64,000 nucleotides of DNA from Crocinitomix algicola (GCF_001661595.2 NZ_LYPF02000018.1:62001-126000), one strand, 5' to 3'. Numbered from the stretch's first letter, positions 24,819 to 35,790 are shown. The notes: a model not told the origin generated them from the sequence alone. Program-made: numbers and translations.

Positions 24819-25424
24819 TTATTTCGAGTATAATTCGACGATTAACTGCTCTTTAATTCCTTCAGGAATCATTTCACGAGATGGTTTACTTACGAAACGA
24901 CCTTCCATTGTAGAAGCATTCCAGTCTAACCATTCGAATGAGTTAATATTCGCAGCAACAGATGAAGAAATAGCCTCTAATGATTTAGATTTTTCTCTAA
25001 CTGCTACAACATCACCCTCTTTTAATGTATAAGAAGGTACATTTACGATCTCTCCATTCACAGTAATGTGTCTATGCGTTACCATTTGTCTTGCTCCACG
25101 TCTACTTGGAGAAATACCCAAACGATAAACTGTATTATCTAAACGAGACTCACAAAGGATTAGAAGGTTCTCACCAGTAATTCCTTTCATTCGTGAAGCT
25201 TTTTTAAACAAATTAGAGAATTGTCTTTCCAAAATACCGTAAGTATATTTAGCTTTTTGTTTCTCCATTAACTGAATAGCATATTCAGATTGTTTACCTC
25301 GTCTCTTGTTAGGACCGTGTTGACCAGGTCCGTAATTTTTTCTTTCCAATGCTTTATCAGGTCCAAAAATTGGATCTCTGAATCGTCTAGCTATCTTAGA
25401 TTTAGGGCCAGTATATCTTGCCAT
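24819..25424 (-). CDS. rpsD: 30S ribosomal protein S4
   Basis: A 201-residue primary 16S-binding protein and assembly initiator. It begins [15 protein letters not shown] and carries [15 protein letters not shown], a Bacteroidota-style spacer without the zinc Cys cluster. The S4 RNA-binding domain spans about 90-155 ([24 protein letters not shown]). In other bacteria S4 represses the alpha operon, and the structured gap just downstream is of interest for that reason. Confidence 0.96.
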   Translation of the reverse strand: MARYTGPKSKIARRFRDPIFGPDKALERKNYGPGQHGPNKRRGKQSEYAIQLMEKQKAKYTYGILERQFSNLFKKASRMKGITGENLLILCESRLDNTVYRLGISPSRRGARQMVTHRHITVNGEIVNVPSYTLKEGDVVAVREKSKSLEAISSSVAANINSFEWLDWNASTMEGRFVSKPSREMIPEGIKEQLIVELYSK

Positions 25425-25449
25425 GTTCTCTTTTTTACAAAATTCTTAA

Positions 25450-25836
25450 TTAAACTCTTCTTCGTTTCGGTGGTCTACAACCATTGTGAGGCATAGGTGT
25501 TACGTCTATAATTTCAGTAACTTCGACACCGCAATTATGAATTGCTCTGATGGCAGATTCTCTACCTGAACCAGGACCTTTTACGTATACTTTTACCTTT
25601 CTTAAACCAAGGTCATGTGCTTCACGAGCACAATCCTCAGCTGCAACTTGCGCTGCATAAGGAGTATTTTTCTTAGATCCTCTAAATCCCATTTTACCAG
25701 CACTTGACCAAGAAATTACTTGTCCAGCATTGTTTGTTAACGAGATAATAATGTTATTGAAAGAAGCTTGAATGTGAGCTTGTCCCACCGCTTCAACTTT
25801 AACATTTTTCTTTTTTACTTTACCTGCTTTTGCCAT
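25450..25836 (-). CDS. rpsK: 30S ribosomal protein S11
   Basis: A 128-residue protein of the 30S platform, near the mRNA exit and the E site. Diagnostic segments are [36 protein letters not shown] and the C-terminal [18 protein letters not shown] block. Length and order between rpsM and rpsD are as expected. Confidence 0.97.
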   Translation of the reverse strand: MAKAGKVKKKNVKVEAVGQAHIQASFNNIIISLTNNAGQVISWSSAGKMGFRGSKKNTPYAAQVAAEDCAREAHDLGLRKVKVYVKGPGSGRESAIRAIHNCGVEVTEIIDVTPMPHNGCRPPKRRRV

Positions 25837-25906
25837 ATTTATTTAGTTAGAATATAAATCACTCCACAAGAAATACTCTTGCTTGAACTTAAATTCTGAT
25901 TACTAA

Positions 25907-26281
25907 TTATTTAGTTGCTTTCTTCTTGTTTGCAACTGTTTTTCGTCTCCCTTTACGGGTTCTTGAATTATTCTTTGTACGTTGACCTCTCAAAGGTAAA
26001 CCAGCTCTATGTCTGATTCCTCTGTTACATCCAATGTCCATCAAACGTTTGATGTTCAATTGAACCTCTGATCTTAATGCACCTTCAACTTTCATTTCTG
26101 CAACTGCAGCACGAATTTTTCCAGTCTGATCATCCGTCCAATCTTGAACTTTGATATTTCTATCTACTCCACAATCATCTAAAATTTTTGCAGCAGTACT
26201 GTTTCCAATACCGTAAATATAGGTCAAACTAATTACCCCTCTTTTGTTCTTTGGGATATCTATTCCAGCGATTCTAGCCAT
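25907..26281 (-). CDS. rpsM: 30S ribosomal protein S13
   Basis: A 124-residue head protein contacting the P-site tRNA and forming bridges to L5. It begins [19 protein letters not shown], has the H2TH motif YGIGNSTA, and ends with [20 protein letters not shown] followed by a Lys-rich tail. Confidence 0.97.
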   Translation of the reverse strand: MARIAGIDIPKNKRGVISLTYIYGIGNSTAAKILDDCGVDRNIKVQDWTDDQTGKIRAAVAEMKVEGALRSEVQLNIKRLMDIGCNRGIRHRAGLPLRGQRTKNNSRTRKGRRKTVANKKKATK

Positions 26282-26315
26282 AATTCTTATTTAATAGCTT
26301 CCAAAAAATTTTCGG

Positions 26316-26323
26316 CAAAAGTA
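26316..26323 (-). promoter_or_regulatory. Possible internal -7 element upstream of rpsM
   Basis: On the minus strand this reads TACTTTTG, matching TAnnTTTG, 34 bases before the rpsM ATG. No TTG lies at standard spacing. It could give extra transcription of rpsM-rpsK-rpsD-rpoA-rplQ. Confidence 0.25.
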
Positions 26324-26364
26324 ATACTAATAATTTAATTTTACCGATTCTTTCTCAGAAGATT

Positions 26365-26481
26365 TTATCCTTGTCTTTGTTTAAACTTTGGGTTCTTTTT
26401 GTTTATCACGTAAACTTTCCCTTTTCTTTTAACGATTTTACAGTCAGCAGATCGTTTTTTTACTGATGCTCTTACTTTCAT
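26365..26481 (-). CDS. rpmJ: 50S ribosomal protein L36
   Basis: A 38-residue L36: [20 protein letters not shown], then [18 protein letters not shown]. Of the CxxC...C...H zinc set only one Cys remains, so this is the zinc-independent (C-minus) type usual in Bacteroidota. It sits in its normal place between infA and rpsM. Confidence 0.95.
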   Translation of the reverse strand: MKVRASVKKRSADCKIVKRKGKVYVINKKNPKFKQRQG

Positions 26482-26588
26482 AATTTCCAATTTTGGACGT
26501 AGATAGTTTTCTTTTTCGAAGAAAAAAGACATCTTCTTAATCGCCTTTTCTCGTCATCCACGTTGTCTTTTATCTTTCGTCTAATTTT

Positions 26589-26807
26589 TTATTTATACCT
26601 ATAAGTAATTCGCCCTTTCGACAAATCATAAGGCGACATTTCTAATTTTACTTTATCCCCAGGCAAAATTTTAATGTAATGCATTCTCATTTTACCTGAA
26701 ATGTGAGCTGTAATCGTATGACCGTTTTCCAACTCAACTCTAAACATTGCATTTGATAATGCCTCGATTATCGTTCCGTCTTGTTCTATTGATGCTTGTT
26801 TTGCCAT
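26589..26807 (-). CDS. infA: Translation initiation factor IF-1
   Basis: A 72-residue OB-fold factor binding the 30S A site during initiation. Family segments are [38 protein letters not shown] and [20 protein letters not shown]. It follows secY by 6 bp. No map gene lies between them, as is common in this phylum. Confidence 0.97.
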   Translation of the reverse strand: MAKQASIEQDGTIIEALSNAMFRVELENGHTITAHISGKMRMHYIKILPGDKVKLEMSPYDLSKGRITYRYK

Positions 26808-26813
26808 AAATCT

Positions 26814-28142
26814 TTATATCACATTACCAACTGGAGCCTCACCTCTTCGCCCACGAATGGCGCCGCCTTCCATCAAACCGTCGTAATGTCTATTTAATAA
26901 ATAGGTTTCTATTTGTTGCAGGGTATCTAAAACCACACCAACCATAATTAACATTGATGTACCGCCCATGAACATTGCAAAGCCTTCACCAATACCAAAC
27001 ATCATAGCAAATGCTGGAATTATTGCAATTGCCGCCAACATTAAAGATCCAGGAAGTGTAATTCTTGACAAAATATTATCTAGAAAATCAGCTGTTTCAG
27101 ACCCCGGTTTAACTCCAGGAACAAAACCACCATTTCTCTTCAAATCGTCTGCAATTTGCTTCGGATTAATTGTAATTGCCGTATAGAAATACGTAAAAAT
27201 GATAATCATTAAAGCAAATATAAAGTTATACCAGAATCCTCTAAAGTCAGCCATAAACCCAAGAATTGAATCTTGACCAATCATCGCAGGTACCGTCATA
27301 ATTGCTTGAGCAAAGATTATAGGCATTACCCCAGAAGCATTTACCTTTAACGGAATATAACTTCTTGAAGAAGCACCCATACTTGCACCTTGACCACCAA
27401 CAACTTCTTTTGCATAATTAATTGGAACACGTCTTACACCTTGAACGATAAGAACAGTTACCATAATTATTGCAAAGAATACGATTAATTCTACTAAGAA
27501 CATGAATATACCTCCAGCACCATCAATACGCACACCAAATTCGGTAAGGACAGAACCAGGGAAACGAGCGAGGATACCAACCGTAATTAGCAATGAAATA
27601 CCATTACCAATACCTTTGTCTGTAATTCTTTCACCTAACCACATTGCGAACATTGTTCCTGCGATTAATAAAGCGATAGACGTCGTCCACCACATTAGAG
27701 AAGGATCTACAGCTGCTTCATAATTTAAGACATACATCGTTAAGTAAGAAGGCGCTTGAAACGCACAAATCGCAATCGTCAAGAAACGGGTATACCCATT
27801 AATTTTTCGACGACCACTTTCCCCATCTTTTTGCATTTTTTGCACAACAGGAACGGCCATACCCAATAATTGCATGATAATAGAAGCAGAGATATACGGC
27901 ATAATCCCTAAGGCCATGATTGAAGCTTTAGAGAAAGCTCCACCTGCGAACAAGTCCAATAGACCGACGAGACCACCACTTTCACCACTGCTATTAATAG
28001 CTAAAGCACCTTGGTCAACACCAGGGATAATGATGAATGAACCCACACGATAGATTAGGATTAACCCTAGAGTTAACCCTATTCTATTTCTAAGTTCTTC
28101 AACTTTCCAAATATTTTTTATTGTTTCTATAAATTTCTTCAT
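26814..28142 (-). CDS. secY: Protein translocase subunit SecY
   Basis: A 442-residue channel subunit of SecYEG with ten transmembrane segments. Recognisable are RIGLTLGLILIYRVGSFI (TM1), the plug region after about 35-70, PYISASIIMQLL (TM2 and lateral gate), the cytosolic loop with QKDGESGRRKING, and the C-terminal YDGLMEGGAIRGRRG tail. It lies 18 bp after rplO. It also inserts all Sec-dependent precursors for the T9SS cargo found elsewhere in the window. Confidence 0.97.
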   Translation of the reverse strand: MKKFIETIKNIWKVEELRNRIGLTLGLILIYRVGSFIIIPGVDQGALAINSSGESGGLVGLLDLFAGGAFSKASIMALGIMPYISASIIMQLLGMAVPVVQKMQKDGESGRRKINGYTRFLTIAICAFQAPSYLTMYVLNYEAAVDPSLMWWTTSIALLIAGTMFAMWLGERITDKGIGNGISLLITVGILARFPGSVLTEFGVRIDGAGGIFMFLVELIVFFAIIMVTVLIVQGVRRVPINYAKEVVGGQGASMGASSRSYIPLKVNASGVMPIIFAQAIMTVPAMIGQDSILGFMADFRGFWYNFIFALMIIIFTYFYTAITINPKQIADDLKRNGGFVPGVKPGSETADFLDNILSRITLPGSLMLAAIAIIPAFAMMFGIGEGFAMFMGGTSMLIMVGVVLDTLQQIETYLLNRHYDGLMEGGAIRGRRGEAPVGNVI

Positions 28143-28160
28143 TCGAGGTGTTTATTAGAA

Positions 28161-28607
28161 TTAAACAGTTTCTACAGAACCACCAGCAGCTTCGATTGCC
28201 GCTTTTGCAGATGCAGAAAATCCATTTGCCGTTACCTTAATAGATGCTTTTAATTCTCCTCTTCCTAAAATTTTAACCAAATCTTTCTTTTGCGCCAATC
28301 CATTTTCACGGATTACATCTAAATTAACTTCCTTAATGTTAAGCTTTTCAACTAAATTTTGAAGTGTATCAAGGTTTATTCCCTTATATTCTACACGGTT
28401 CATATTAGTGAAGCCAAACTTAGGTACACGTCTTTGAAGTGGCATTTGTCCACCTTCGAAACCGATTTTACGGCTGTAACCAGAACGTGACTTAGCACCT
28501 TTATGTCCTCTTGTCGAAGTTCCACCGTGTCCAGAACCTTGTCCTCGACCGATTCGTTTTGTGCTTTTCGTCGCTCCTTTAGCCGGTTTAATATTATTTA
28601 AATTCAT
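28161..28607 (-). CDS. rplO: 50S ribosomal protein L15
   Basis: I take the ATG at 28607 (148 residues, MNLNNIKPAKGATKSTKR), because the family begins with this ML-L-L-PA-G pattern. A longer frame from 28637 would overlap rpmD. The Gly-rich RNA-binding N-terminus reads GRGQGSGHGGTSTRGHKG, followed by GFEGGQMPLQRRVPKFGF. L15 is a late 50S assembly protein. Confidence 0.95.
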   Translation of the reverse strand: MNLNNIKPAKGATKSTKRIGRGQGSGHGGTSTRGHKGAKSRSGYSRKIGFEGGQMPLQRRVPKFGFTNMNRVEYKGINLDTLQNLVEKLNIKEVNLDVIRENGLAQKKDLVKILGRGELKASIKVTANGFSASAKAAIEAAGGSVETV

Positions 28608-28629
28608 TGTACTAATGCTTATAGAATTC

Positions 28630-28806
28630 TTACTCAATTATTTCAATCATATGAGAAACTTTTTTCACCATACCTAAAATTTGTGGTGTAGCTTCTTTTT
28701 CGATTACTTGGTTCAGTTTTCTAAACCCTAATGCTTCAATCGTTCTTTTCTGATCTTTTGGACGATTGATAGCACTTTTTACTTGTTTAATTTTAATAGT
28801 TGCCAT
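28630..28806 (-). CDS. rpmD: 50S ribosomal protein L30
   Basis: A 58-residue protein: MATIKIKQVKSAINRPKDQK, then RTIEALGFRKLNQVIEKEAT, ending SHMIEIIE. The pattern I-x-x-x-x-S-x-I-x-x-x-x-x-Q-x-x-T-(I/L)-x-x-L-G-(F/L) identifies L30. It lies 22 bp upstream of rplO and 11 bp after rpsE. Confidence 0.95.
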   Translation of the reverse strand: MATIKIKQVKSAINRPKDQKRTIEALGFRKLNQVIEKEATPQILGMVKKVSHMIEIIE

Positions 28807-28817
28807 AATTGTCTTGA

Positions 28818-29327
28818 TTAACCGTTAAAAACTTTATCTAATGAAACACCTCTATCGTGAGCCACTTGTACGGCGTCTCTCATCTGCTCGAGAGCATCCA
28901 TAGTCGCTTTCACAACATTGTGCGGGTTTGAAGAACCTTGAGATTTTGCAAGGATATCAGTAATACCAGCACTTTCAAGAACCGCACGCATCGCACCACC
29001 AGCAATAACACCAGTACCATGAGCTGCAGGTCTTAAGAAAACACGTGCTCCTGAGAACTTACCTTTTTGAGCATGAGGAACTGTACCTTTAATAACAGGT
29101 ACACGAATTAAATTTTTCTTTGCATCGTCTACACCTTTAGAAATTGCTTCGACAACTTCCTTTGCTTTTCCTAGACCGTGTCCTACGACACCTTCTTCGT
29201 TTCCAACCACTACTACAGCAGAGAAAGTAAAGGTTCGACCACCTTTAGTAACTTTAGTTACACGATTAAGTGCAACAAGCTTATCTTTTAATTCTAAATC
29301 TGTAGATCTAACTATATTTGCTTTCAT
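28818..29327 (-). CDS. rpsE: 30S ribosomal protein S5
   Basis: A 169-residue protein of the 30S decoding fidelity region. The N-terminal dsRBD-like half includes [18 protein letters not shown] and [17 protein letters not shown]. The C-terminal half has [18 protein letters not shown] and [19 protein letters not shown]. Confidence 0.97.
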   Translation of the reverse strand: MKANIVRSTDLELKDKLVALNRVTKVTKGGRTFTFSAVVVVGNEEGVVGHGLGKAKEVVEAISKGVDDAKKNLIRVPVIKGTVPHAQKGKFSGARVFLRPAAHGTGVIAGGAMRAVLESAGITDILAKSQGSSNPHNVVKATMDALEQMRDAVQVAHDRGVSLDKVFNG

Positions 29328-29332
29328 CTTTA

Positions 29333-29686
29333 TTAAAATTTAAGTCCACCTTCTCTTGCGCCTTCAGCAAGTGATTTCACTCTTCCGTGGTATTGGTATC
29401 CATTTCTATCAAAAACAACCTGCGTTACGCCTGCTTTAATCGCTTTTTCTGCAACATCTTTTCCAACGATTGCAGCTGCTTCAGTTTTATTTTTACCTTC
29501 TACAGCATTGTTTTTATAAGATGAAGCTGACGCCAAGGTCACTCCTTTATTATCATCAATTACTTGCGCATAGATTTGTTTATTTGATCTAAACACACTT
29601 AATCTTGGTTGTTCAGAAGTACCGAAAACGTTCTTTCTGATTCTTCTTTTTATTTTTGCTCTTTTTGCTACTTTATCTAAAGCCAT
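29333..29686 (-). CDS. rplR: 50S ribosomal protein L18
   Basis: A 117-residue 5S rRNA-binding protein. Segments [32 protein letters not shown] and [20 protein letters not shown] are diagnostic. It is placed 5 bp upstream of rpsE. Confidence 0.97.
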   Translation of the reverse strand: MALDKVAKRAKIKRRIRKNVFGTSEQPRLSVFRSNKQIYAQVIDDNKGVTLASASSYKNNAVEGKNKTEAAAIVGKDVAEKAIKAGVTQVVFDRNGYQYHGRVKSLAEGAREGGLKF

Positions 29687-29694
29687 AATATCAA

Positions 29695-30246
29695 TTATTT
29701 CGCAGCTGATTTACCAGCTTTTCTTCTAATAAACTCATCAGAGTATCTGATTCCTTTTCCTTTGTAAGGTTCAGGTTTTCTTAAAGATCTAATCTTTGCA
29801 GCAGCCAAACCTAATAATTGTTTGTCATGCGACTCTAATGTAACAATTGGCGCTTTACCTTTTTGAGTTTCTGCGCTTAATTTAATTTCTGAAGGTAATT
29901 CGATAATAACTGGGTGCGAGTATCCAATAACCATTTCAAGTTTTTGACCACTAGCAGTAGCTCTATATCCAACACCGTGGAATTCTAATTTCTTTGTGAA
30001 ACCTTTCGATACTCCTTCAATCATATTATTCACTAAAGCACGGTACAAACCATGTTTAGCACGAACATCTTTATGATCGCTTGATCTTTCGAAAGTTAGT
30101 GTTCCATCTTCTTGTTTAATTGTAACACTCGGGTCTATACTCTGCGTTAATTCGCCCTTTGGTCCCTTTACAGAAATCGCTCCCTCTTCAATTTTAACTT
30201 CGACTCCACTTTCAATGGTAACCGGTGCATTTCCAATTCTAGACAT
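29695..30246 (-). CDS. rplF: 50S ribosomal protein L6
   Basis: A 183-residue protein with two similar folds, binding near the sarcin-ricin loop. Diagnostic segments are [29 protein letters not shown] and, at the C-terminus, [20 protein letters not shown]. Confidence 0.97.
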   Translation of the reverse strand: MSRIGNAPVTIESGVEVKIEEGAISVKGPKGELTQSIDPSVTIKQEDGTLTFERSSDHKDVRAKHGLYRALVNNMIEGVSKGFTKKLEFHGVGYRATASGQKLEMVIGYSHPVIIELPSEIKLSAETQKGKAPIVTLESHDKQLLGLAAAKIRSLRKPEPYKGKGIRYSDEFIRRKAGKSAAK

Positions 30247-30268
30247 AACTAATTTTCTTTACTAATTA

Positions 30269-30661
30269 TTAATAAACGTAACAAATGACTTCACCACCTA
30301 CGTTTTCTTTTCTCGCTTCTTTATCAGTAATTACACCTTTCGAAGTTGAAAGAATTGCAATTCCTAAACCGTTGATTACACGTGGTAACTCACCTGCACC
30401 TACATACTTTCTTAATCCAGGAGTAGAAACTCTTTGGATTTTACGAATTGCTGGCGTACCATTAGTATATTTTAATGCAATCTTTATAATACCTTGTTTG
30501 TTGTCATCTTCAAATTTATGACTAAGGATATAACCTTTATCTTCAAGGATTTTTGTAATTTCTTTTTTGATACCTGACGCTGGAATTTCCACAACTTTGT
30601 GTCTTGCCAATTGTGCGTTTCTCACACGTGTCAAATAATCTGCTATTGGATCTGAATTCAT
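30269..30661 (-). CDS. rpsH: 30S ribosomal protein S8
   Basis: I start at ATG 30661 (130 residues, [20 protein letters not shown]), since S8 proteins begin M-x-D-P-I-A-D-x-L-T-R-I-R-N-A. A frame from 30691 adds ten unlikely residues. The C-terminal half contains [36 protein letters not shown] and the final [10 protein letters not shown]8 binds helix 21 of 16S rRNA and in other bacteria represses the spc operon. Confidence 0.95.
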   Translation of the reverse strand: MNSDPIADYLTRVRNAQLARHKVVEIPASGIKKEITKILEDKGYILSHKFEDDNKQGIIKIALKYTNGTPAIRKIQRVSTPGLRKYVGAGELPRVINGLGIAILSTSKGVITDKEARKENVGGEVICYVY

Positions 30662-30735
30662 TTTTCTTATTTTTAGACTTGTGACCATCAATTTGAACTT
30701 TTCAAACGACAGCCGCAGTTTCTAATTTATACTAA

Positions 30736-31023
30736 TTACCAGCTTGCTTTAGTTACACCTGGGATTTTACCTGCAAGAGCCATTTCTCTAAATGTTACCC
30801 TTGAAATTCCGAATTGTCTCATATAACCTCTTGGTCTACCAGTCAATCCACATCTATTGTGCACTCTAATCTTCATAGAGTTTTTTGGTAACTTTTGTAA
30901 TGCCATCATAGCATCCCAATCACCTTCATTTGCAGCTTTTCTCAATGCTGCTCTTTTCTCAGCATATTGATCAGCCATTTTAATTTTTTTGCGTTGTTTC
31001 GCCTTCATTGATTCTTTAGCCAT
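30736..31023 (-). CDS. rpsN: 30S ribosomal protein S14
   Basis: I start at ATG 31023 (95 residues, [16 protein letters not shown]). A longer frame from 31059 would overlap rplE. The C-terminal [20 protein letters not shown] and [18 protein letters not shown] are diagnostic. It is the longer zinc-independent form, lacking CxxC pairs, and slightly longer than the roughly 89 residues common in the phylum. Confidence 0.94.
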   Translation of the reverse strand: MAKESMKAKQRKKIKMADQYAEKRAALRKAANEGDWDAMMALQKLPKNSMKIRVHNRCGLTGRPRGYMRQFGISRVTFREMALAGKIPGVTKASW

Positions 31024-31027
31024 CTTA

Positions 31028-31579
31028 CTAATTTTTAACGAAAGGGAAACCAAACTCATTTAATAACGCTTTACTTTCTTCATCAGAAGAAGTACTCGTT
31101 ACGAAGGTGATATCCATTCCGAATATTTTATTCACTTTATCAATATCGATTTCTGGGAAAATGATATGCTCTTTAATTCCCATATTAAAGTTACCAGTAC
31201 CATCAAAACCATTCGCTTTTACCCCTCTAAAATCTCTTGTACGAGGTAAAGCAATGTTAATAAGACGATCTAAGAATTCATACATCTTATCACCTCTTAA
31301 AGTAACCTTTACTCCAACTGGCATCCCTTTTCTTAGTTTAAAGTTAGAGATATCCTTTTTAGAGTTAGTAGCGATAGCCTTTTGACCTGCGATTAATGTC
31401 ATGTCATTAACAGCTGATTCGATTAACTTTTTATCTGCGATCGCGTCACCAACTCCCTGGCTTAAAACGATCTTTTCGAGTTTAGGTACGCGCATATTCG
31501 ATTTGAAACCGAATTGCTCTTGCAATTTTTTTGCGATTTCATTCGCGTACTTTTCTCTTAGTCTTGGTGTATAGCTCAT
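31028..31579 (-). CDS. rplE: 50S ribosomal protein L5
   Basis: A 183-residue protein of the central protuberance, binding 5S rRNA and touching the P-site tRNA. Segments include [40 protein letters not shown] and [20 protein letters not shown]. Its ATG shares a base with the rplX stop (TAATG), so translation is coupled. Confidence 0.97.
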   Translation of the reverse strand: MSYTPRLREKYANEIAKKLQEQFGFKSNMRVPKLEKIVLSQGVGDAIADKKLIESAVNDMTLIAGQKAIATNSKKDISNFKLRKGMPVGVKVTLRGDKMYEFLDRLINIALPRTRDFRGVKANGFDGTGNFNMGIKEHIIFPEIDIDKVNKIFGMDITFVTSTSSDEESKALLNEFGFPFVKN

Positions 31580-31896
31580 TATTTAACTACCTCCCCATTC
31601 TTTTTTAAAAATCTAACTAATTTACCGTTTTCGTCTTCTTTTCTTCCAACTCGAGAAGCGACACCGTCAACCACGACCATGATATTTGATAAGTGAATTC
31701 CAGCCTCAGTCTCTTCAATACCACCCTGCGGATTAGACGCACTAGGCTTCACATGTTTTTTTACGATGTTTACACCCTCAACAATTGCACGATTTTTCTT
31801 TCTATCAATACGTAGCACTTTTCCTTCGCTACCTTTTGATGTACCGCTGATCACTTTTACAGTGTCTCCTACTTTTACGTGTAGTTTCTTTTGCAT
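31579..31896 (-). CDS. rplX: 50S ribosomal protein L24
   Basis: A 105-residue KOW-domain protein that starts 50S assembly. Diagnostic segments are [34 protein letters not shown] and [18 protein letters not shown]. Its stop and the rplE start overlap by one base. Confidence 0.97.
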   Translation of the reverse strand: MQKKLHVKVGDTVKVISGTSKGSEGKVLRIDRKKNRAIVEGVNIVKKHVKPSASNPQGGIEETEAGIHLSNIMVVVDGVASRVGRKEDENGKLVRFLKKNGEVVK

Positions 31897-31907
31897 TTTC
31901 TTTAATT

Positions 31908-32276
31908 TTAAAGTACCTCAGGTGCTAGTGAAACAACTTTCATGTATTGTTTATCTCTTAACTCTCTTGCAACAGGTCCAAAGATACGAGTACCTCTCAT
32001 TTCTCCTGCTTCGTTAAGCAATACAACAGCGTTGTCATCAAATCTAACATACGACCCATCAGGACGTCTGATTTCTTTTTTTGTTCTAACAATAACTGCT
32101 TTAGTCACTTGTCCCTTTTTCACGTTTCCGGCAGGAATAGCACTCTTTACAGTTACAACAATTTTATCACCAACAGAAGCATATCTTCTTTTTGTTCCTC
32201 CGAGTACACGGATGCACAAAACTTCTTTTGCTCCACTATTGTCGGCTACTGCTAATCTACTTTCTGATTGAATCAT
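31908..32276 (-). CDS. rplN: 50S ribosomal protein L14
   Basis: A 122-residue protein at the subunit interface. It begins [20 protein letters not shown] and includes [20 protein letters not shown] and [15 protein letters not shown], all canonical. Confidence 0.97.
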   Translation of the reverse strand: MIQSESRLAVADNSGAKEVLCIRVLGGTKRRYASVGDKIVVTVKSAIPAGNVKKGQVTKAVIVRTKKEIRRPDGSYVRFDDNAVVLLNEAGEMRGTRIFGPVARELRDKQYMKVVSLAPEVL

Positions 32277-32282
32277 TGTATA

Positions 32283-32543
32283 TTATTTAGCTCTTTCAAC
32301 AATTTCTACTAGTCTCCAACACTTATTTTTACTGAGTGGTCGCGTTTCCATGATACGCACAGTATCACCTTGATTACACTCATTTTTTTCATCGTGGGCG
32401 ACAAATTTAGTAGTTTTTTTCACGAACTTACCATATTTGGCATGTTTTACTTTTCTTTCTACCGAAACGACAACAGATTTATCCATTTTATCGCTGGTTA
32501 CCACGCCAATACGCTCTTTTCTTAAATTTCTTTTATTTTCCAT
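32283..32543 (-). CDS. rpsQ: 30S ribosomal protein S17
   Basis: An 86-residue OB-fold primary binder of 16S rRNA. Canonical segments are [38 protein letters not shown] and [20 protein letters not shown]. Confidence 0.97.
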   Translation of the reverse strand: MENKRNLRKERIGVVTSDKMDKSVVVSVERKVKHAKYGKFVKKTTKFVAHDEKNECNQGDTVRIMETRPLSKNKCWRLVEIVERAK

Positions 32544-32570
32544 ACTAGAAAGTCATTAATAAATAAAAGC

Positions 32571-32765
32571 TTAAGCTTTTAGCTCACGGCTTTTAATTTC
32601 TGTTTTTAAACGAGCGATTGTTTTACGCCCCTCTCTAATTTGAATTGGATTTTCCAGTTGAGAAACTGCATGAGTAAGCACAAGGCTTTTGTGTTGTGCA
32701 ATTGCTTCATCCAATTTTTCTTTTAGGTCTTCCAAAGAAAATTCTCTTATTTCCGCTGCTTTCAT
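32571..32765 (-). CDS. rpmC: 50S ribosomal protein L29
   Basis: A 64-residue two-helix protein near the exit tunnel, a docking site for trigger factor and SRP in other bacteria. It begins MKAAEIREFSLEDLKEKLDE and ends with IREGRKTIARLKTEIKSREL. Confidence 0.96.
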   Translation of the reverse strand: MKAAEIREFSLEDLKEKLDEAIAQHKSLVLTHAVSQLENPIQIREGRKTIARLKTEIKSRELKA

Positions 32766-32795
32766 TTGTTCTTAATATTAACTATTACACGTAGA

Positions 32796-33215
32796 TTAAC
32801 CTACGTAATCTTTACGAACCACAAACTTGCATTTAAGCGGAAGTTTTTGAGCTGCTAAACGCATTGCCTCTCTGGCAGTTTCAACGTCAACACCTTCTGC
32901 TTCAAACAATATTCTACCTGGTCGTACCACTGCTACCCAGTGACTTGGTGCACCTTTACCTTTACCCATACGTACCTCTGCTGGTTTTGCAGTAATTGGT
33001 TTATCAGGGAAAACGCGAATCCAGACTTTACCTTCTCTCTTCATGTAACGAGTAACGGCTATACGTGAAGCTTCAATTTGTCTAGAAGTCAACCATCCTG
33101 GCTCAAGTGACTTTAATCCAAAAGATCCGAAAGCGATCTGACTTCCTCGGTGTGCAAGACCAGTGTTTCTTCCCTTTTGAGCTTTTCTAAATTTTGTTCT
33201 TTTCGGTTGTAACAT
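32796..33215 (-). CDS. rplP: 50S ribosomal protein L16
   Basis: A 139-residue protein near the A-site tRNA elbow. It begins [20 protein letters not shown] and has [20 protein letters not shown] and [20 protein letters not shown]. The conserved Arg in RMGKGKG, hydroxylated in some bacteria, is present. Confidence 0.97.
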   Translation of the reverse strand: MLQPKRTKFRKAQKGRNTGLAHRGSQIAFGSFGLKSLEPGWLTSRQIEASRIAVTRYMKREGKVWIRVFPDKPITAKPAEVRMGKGKGAPSHWVAVVRPGRILFEAEGVDVETAREAMRLAAQKLPLKCKFVVRKDYVG

Positions 33216-33234
33216 TCTCTAATGTTTTAACTAA

Positions 33235-33942
33235 TTATTTTCTTCTATTCTGAAATTTAGGATTACGTTTCCCACCTTTCTTTTGTTGTAAACCAACATT
33301 CGGCGAAAGGTCTCTTTTACCATAAACCTCACCCTTACAAATCCAAACTTTAATTCCGATTCTTCCGTAAGTTGTGTGTGCTTCTGATAATGCGTAATCG
33401 ATGTCAGCTCTAAAAGTATGCAATGGAGTTCGCCCATCTTTATACATTTCATTACGTGCCATCTCAGCCCCATTTAAACGACCAGAAATCTTTACCTTGA
33501 TTCCTTCGGCACCCATTCTCATTGTAGATTGGATTGCCATTTTAATTGCTCTTCTAAAAGAAATTCTTCCTTCAATTTGGCGAGCAATACTATCAGCAAC
33601 TAATTTTGCATCTAGCTCAGGACGCTTAATTTCAAAAATATTGATTTGAACTTCTTTACCAGTAATCTTTTTAAGCTCTTCTTTTAGTTTGTCAACCTCT
33701 TGACCACCTTTACCGATGATAACACCAGGACGAGCCGTATTAATTGTTACTGTTACTAATTTAATTGTACGTTCAATGATAATTTTAGAGATACTTGCTT
33801 TTTGCAAACGAGCAGATAGATATTCTCTAATTTTTTGATCTTCAACAATTTTAGCAGAATAGTCATTTCCACCAAACCAGTTTGATTCCCATCCTTGGAT
33901 GAATCCCAATCTATTACCTATTGGATTAGTCTTTTGTCCCAT
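33235..33942 (-). CDS. rpsC: 30S ribosomal protein S3
   Basis: A 235-residue protein at the mRNA entry tunnel. The KH domain has the GxxG loop in [16 protein letters not shown] (about residue 76). The C-terminal domain includes [20 protein letters not shown] and [16 protein letters not shown]. It begins [18 protein letters not shown] and lies 2 bp after rplV. Confidence 0.97.
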   Translation of the reverse strand: MGQKTNPIGNRLGFIQGWESNWFGGNDYSAKIVEDQKIREYLSARLQKASISKIIIERTIKLVTVTINTARPGVIIGKGGQEVDKLKEELKKITGKEVQINIFEIKRPELDAKLVADSIARQIEGRISFRRAIKMAIQSTMRMGAEGIKVKISGRLNGAEMARNEMYKDGRTPLHTFRADIDYALSEAHTTYGRIGIKVWICKGEVYGKRDLSPNVGLQQKKGGKRNPKFQNRRK

Positions 33943-33944
33943 TC

Positions 33945-34346
33945 TTATTTTGTTTTTACACTATCAACGATGATAGTTGTGTGATTTGATCTTTTTCTAA
34001 TTCTATGTGCTCTACCTTGCGGTGCTGGTTGAATTCTCTTCAACATACCTGCAACATCTACTCGAATTTCAGACACAATTAGGGTTTCATCCTCTAAATT
34101 TTTGTCTTCATTTTTTTGTTCCCAGTTAGCGATTGCAGAACGCAACAATTTCTCTAAACGACCTGCTGCTTCTTTTGAATTGTGAGAAAGGATATTTAAA
34201 GCTTTATTTACTTCAACACCTCTTACGATATCAGCTACAAGTCTCATTTTTCTAGCCGAGATAGGACAATTGTTTAATTTAGCAATTGCTACTTGCGACT
34301 TTTCTTCCTTCAGCTTTTCAGCCTTTAATCTTTTTCTAGCTCCCAT
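33945..34346 (-). CDS. rplV: 50S ribosomal protein L22
   Basis: A 133-residue protein whose beta-hairpin lines the exit tunnel. Canonical parts are [39 protein letters not shown] and the hairpin [20 protein letters not shown]. Confidence 0.97.
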   Translation of the reverse strand: MGARKRLKAEKLKEEKSQVAIAKLNNCPISARKMRLVADIVRGVEVNKALNILSHNSKEAAGRLEKLLRSAIANWEQKNEDKNLEDETLIVSEIRVDVAGMLKRIQPAPQGRAHRIRKRSNHTTIIVDSVKTK

Positions 34347-34366
34347 GTTATCTGATGTTTAGCCAA

Positions 34367-34639
34367 TTATTTCTTTTTCTTTTTGTCCGCGTGACCTCTA
34401 AAGGTTCTAGTCGGAGCAAATTCACCTAATTTATGACCTACCATATTTTCAGTAACATAAACAGGAATGAATTTATTTCCATTATGAACCGCGATTGTTA
34501 AGCCCACGAAATCTGGCGTGATAGTTGAAGATCTCGACCAAGTTTTAATCACAGCTTTCTTCTGAGACTCTTGTGCTTCTTCTACTCTTTGCATTAATTT
34601 ATAATGTACAAAAGGTGGTTTTTTTAATGATCTACTCAT
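34367..34639 (-). CDS. rpsS: 30S ribosomal protein S19
   Basis: A 90-residue head protein paired with S13. It begins [15 protein letters not shown] and has [20 protein letters not shown] and [18 protein letters not shown]. Confidence 0.97.
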   Translation of the reverse strand: MSRSLKKPPFVHYKLMQRVEEAQESQKKAVIKTWSRSSTITPDFVGLTIAVHNGNKFIPVYVTENMVGHKLGEFAPTRTFRGHADKKKKK

Positions 34640-34646
34640 GCCTTAA

Positions 34647-35471
34647 TTATTTCTTTCTCTTTTCAATTATATACTTAGAAGAGTATTTTTTCTTCGATCT
34701 TGTTTTGTATCCTTTAGCCGGCATACCGTTTCTTGATCTTGGGTGACCTCCTGAAGACTTACCTTCACCACCACCCATTGGGTGATCAACTGGGTTCATA
34801 ACAACACCTCTTACTCTTGGTCGACGACCTTTCCATCTTGAACGTCCTGCTTTACCAGAAACCAATAACATGTGTTCAGAATTGGAAACTGCACCAATCG
34901 TCGCTAAACAAGTCGTTAAAATCATTCTTGTTTCACCAGAAGGCAATTTTACGATTGCGTACTTACCTTCACGTGCTTGTAATTGTGCATAAGTTCCAGC
35001 TCCACGCGCTATTGCTGCACCTTTTCCAGGTTTCAATTCAATATTGTGAATAACTGTTCCGAGAGGAATATCAGCAAGATAAAGTGTATTTCCTACTTCA
35101 GGTTCAACACCCTTTCCAGAATTAATCACTGCCCCAACCTTTAATCCTTCTGGATGAATGATATATCTTTTTTCACCATCAGCATAGAACAATAAGGCAA
35201 TTCTTGCTGAACGATTTGGATCATATTCGATCGCTTTTACCGTTGCAGGGATACCAAATTTTTCTCTTTTAAAGTCTACTATTCTGTACTTCTTTTTGTG
35301 ACCACCACCGAGGTATCTCATGGTCATTTTTCCGGCATTATTTCTACCGCCTGATTTTTTCTTGCTCGCTAACAAAGACTTTTCTGGCGTTGATTTAGTT
35401 ATTTCACTAAAATCACTTGCGATTTTATGTCTTTGACCCGGTGTCGTTGGTTTTAACTTTCTAACTCCCAT
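34647..35471 (-). CDS. rplB: 50S ribosomal protein L2
   Basis: A 274-residue 23S rRNA binder required for subunit association and peptidyl transfer. Key segments are [31 protein letters not shown] and [20 protein letters not shown], which holds the conserved His in NPVDHP. Confidence 0.97.
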   Translation of the reverse strand: MGVRKLKPTTPGQRHKIASDFSEITKSTPEKSLLASKKKSGGRNNAGKMTMRYLGGGHKKKYRIVDFKREKFGIPATVKAIEYDPNRSARIALLFYADGEKRYIIHPEGLKVGAVINSGKGVEPEVGNTLYLADIPLGTVIHNIELKPGKGAAIARGAGTYAQLQAREGKYAIVKLPSGETRMILTTCLATIGAVSNSEHMLLVSGKAGRSRWKGRRPRVRGVVMNPVDHPMGGGEGKSSGGHPRSRNGMPAKGYKTRSKKKYSSKYIIEKRKK

Positions 35472-35482
35472 TTTAACTAATC

Positions 35483-35779
35483 TTAAATGTTTTCGTACAA
35501 GTTAATATCCTGACCTTCAGCAACTGTTACAATTGCTTTCTTCCATACCGGTTTAGACTCTTCGGAAATACCTCTTGAAGTATACTTCTTTTTTGGTTTC
35601 CCGCCACCATAGGTCATTGTACGAACGTTTTCTACTGTGACGCTATATTCTTTCTCAATAGCATCTTTAATTTCCAATTTATTTGCTCTTCTATCAACAA
35701 CAAAAGCATATCTGTTGTTTACTTCGCTATCCAACGTTGCTTTCTCTGTTAATAAAGGCTTTTTTATAATACTGTTCAT
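35483..35779 (-). CDS. rplW: 50S ribosomal protein L23
   Basis: A 98-residue exit-tunnel protein. Segments [40 protein letters not shown] and [19 protein letters not shown] match the family. It lies 11 bp after rplD. Confidence 0.96.
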   Translation of the reverse strand: MNSIIKKPLLTEKATLDSEVNNRYAFVVDRRANKLEIKDAIEKEYSVTVENVRTMTYGGGKPKKKYTSRGISEESKPVWKKAIVTVAEGQDINLYENI

Positions 35780-35790
35780 CTCTTCAACTA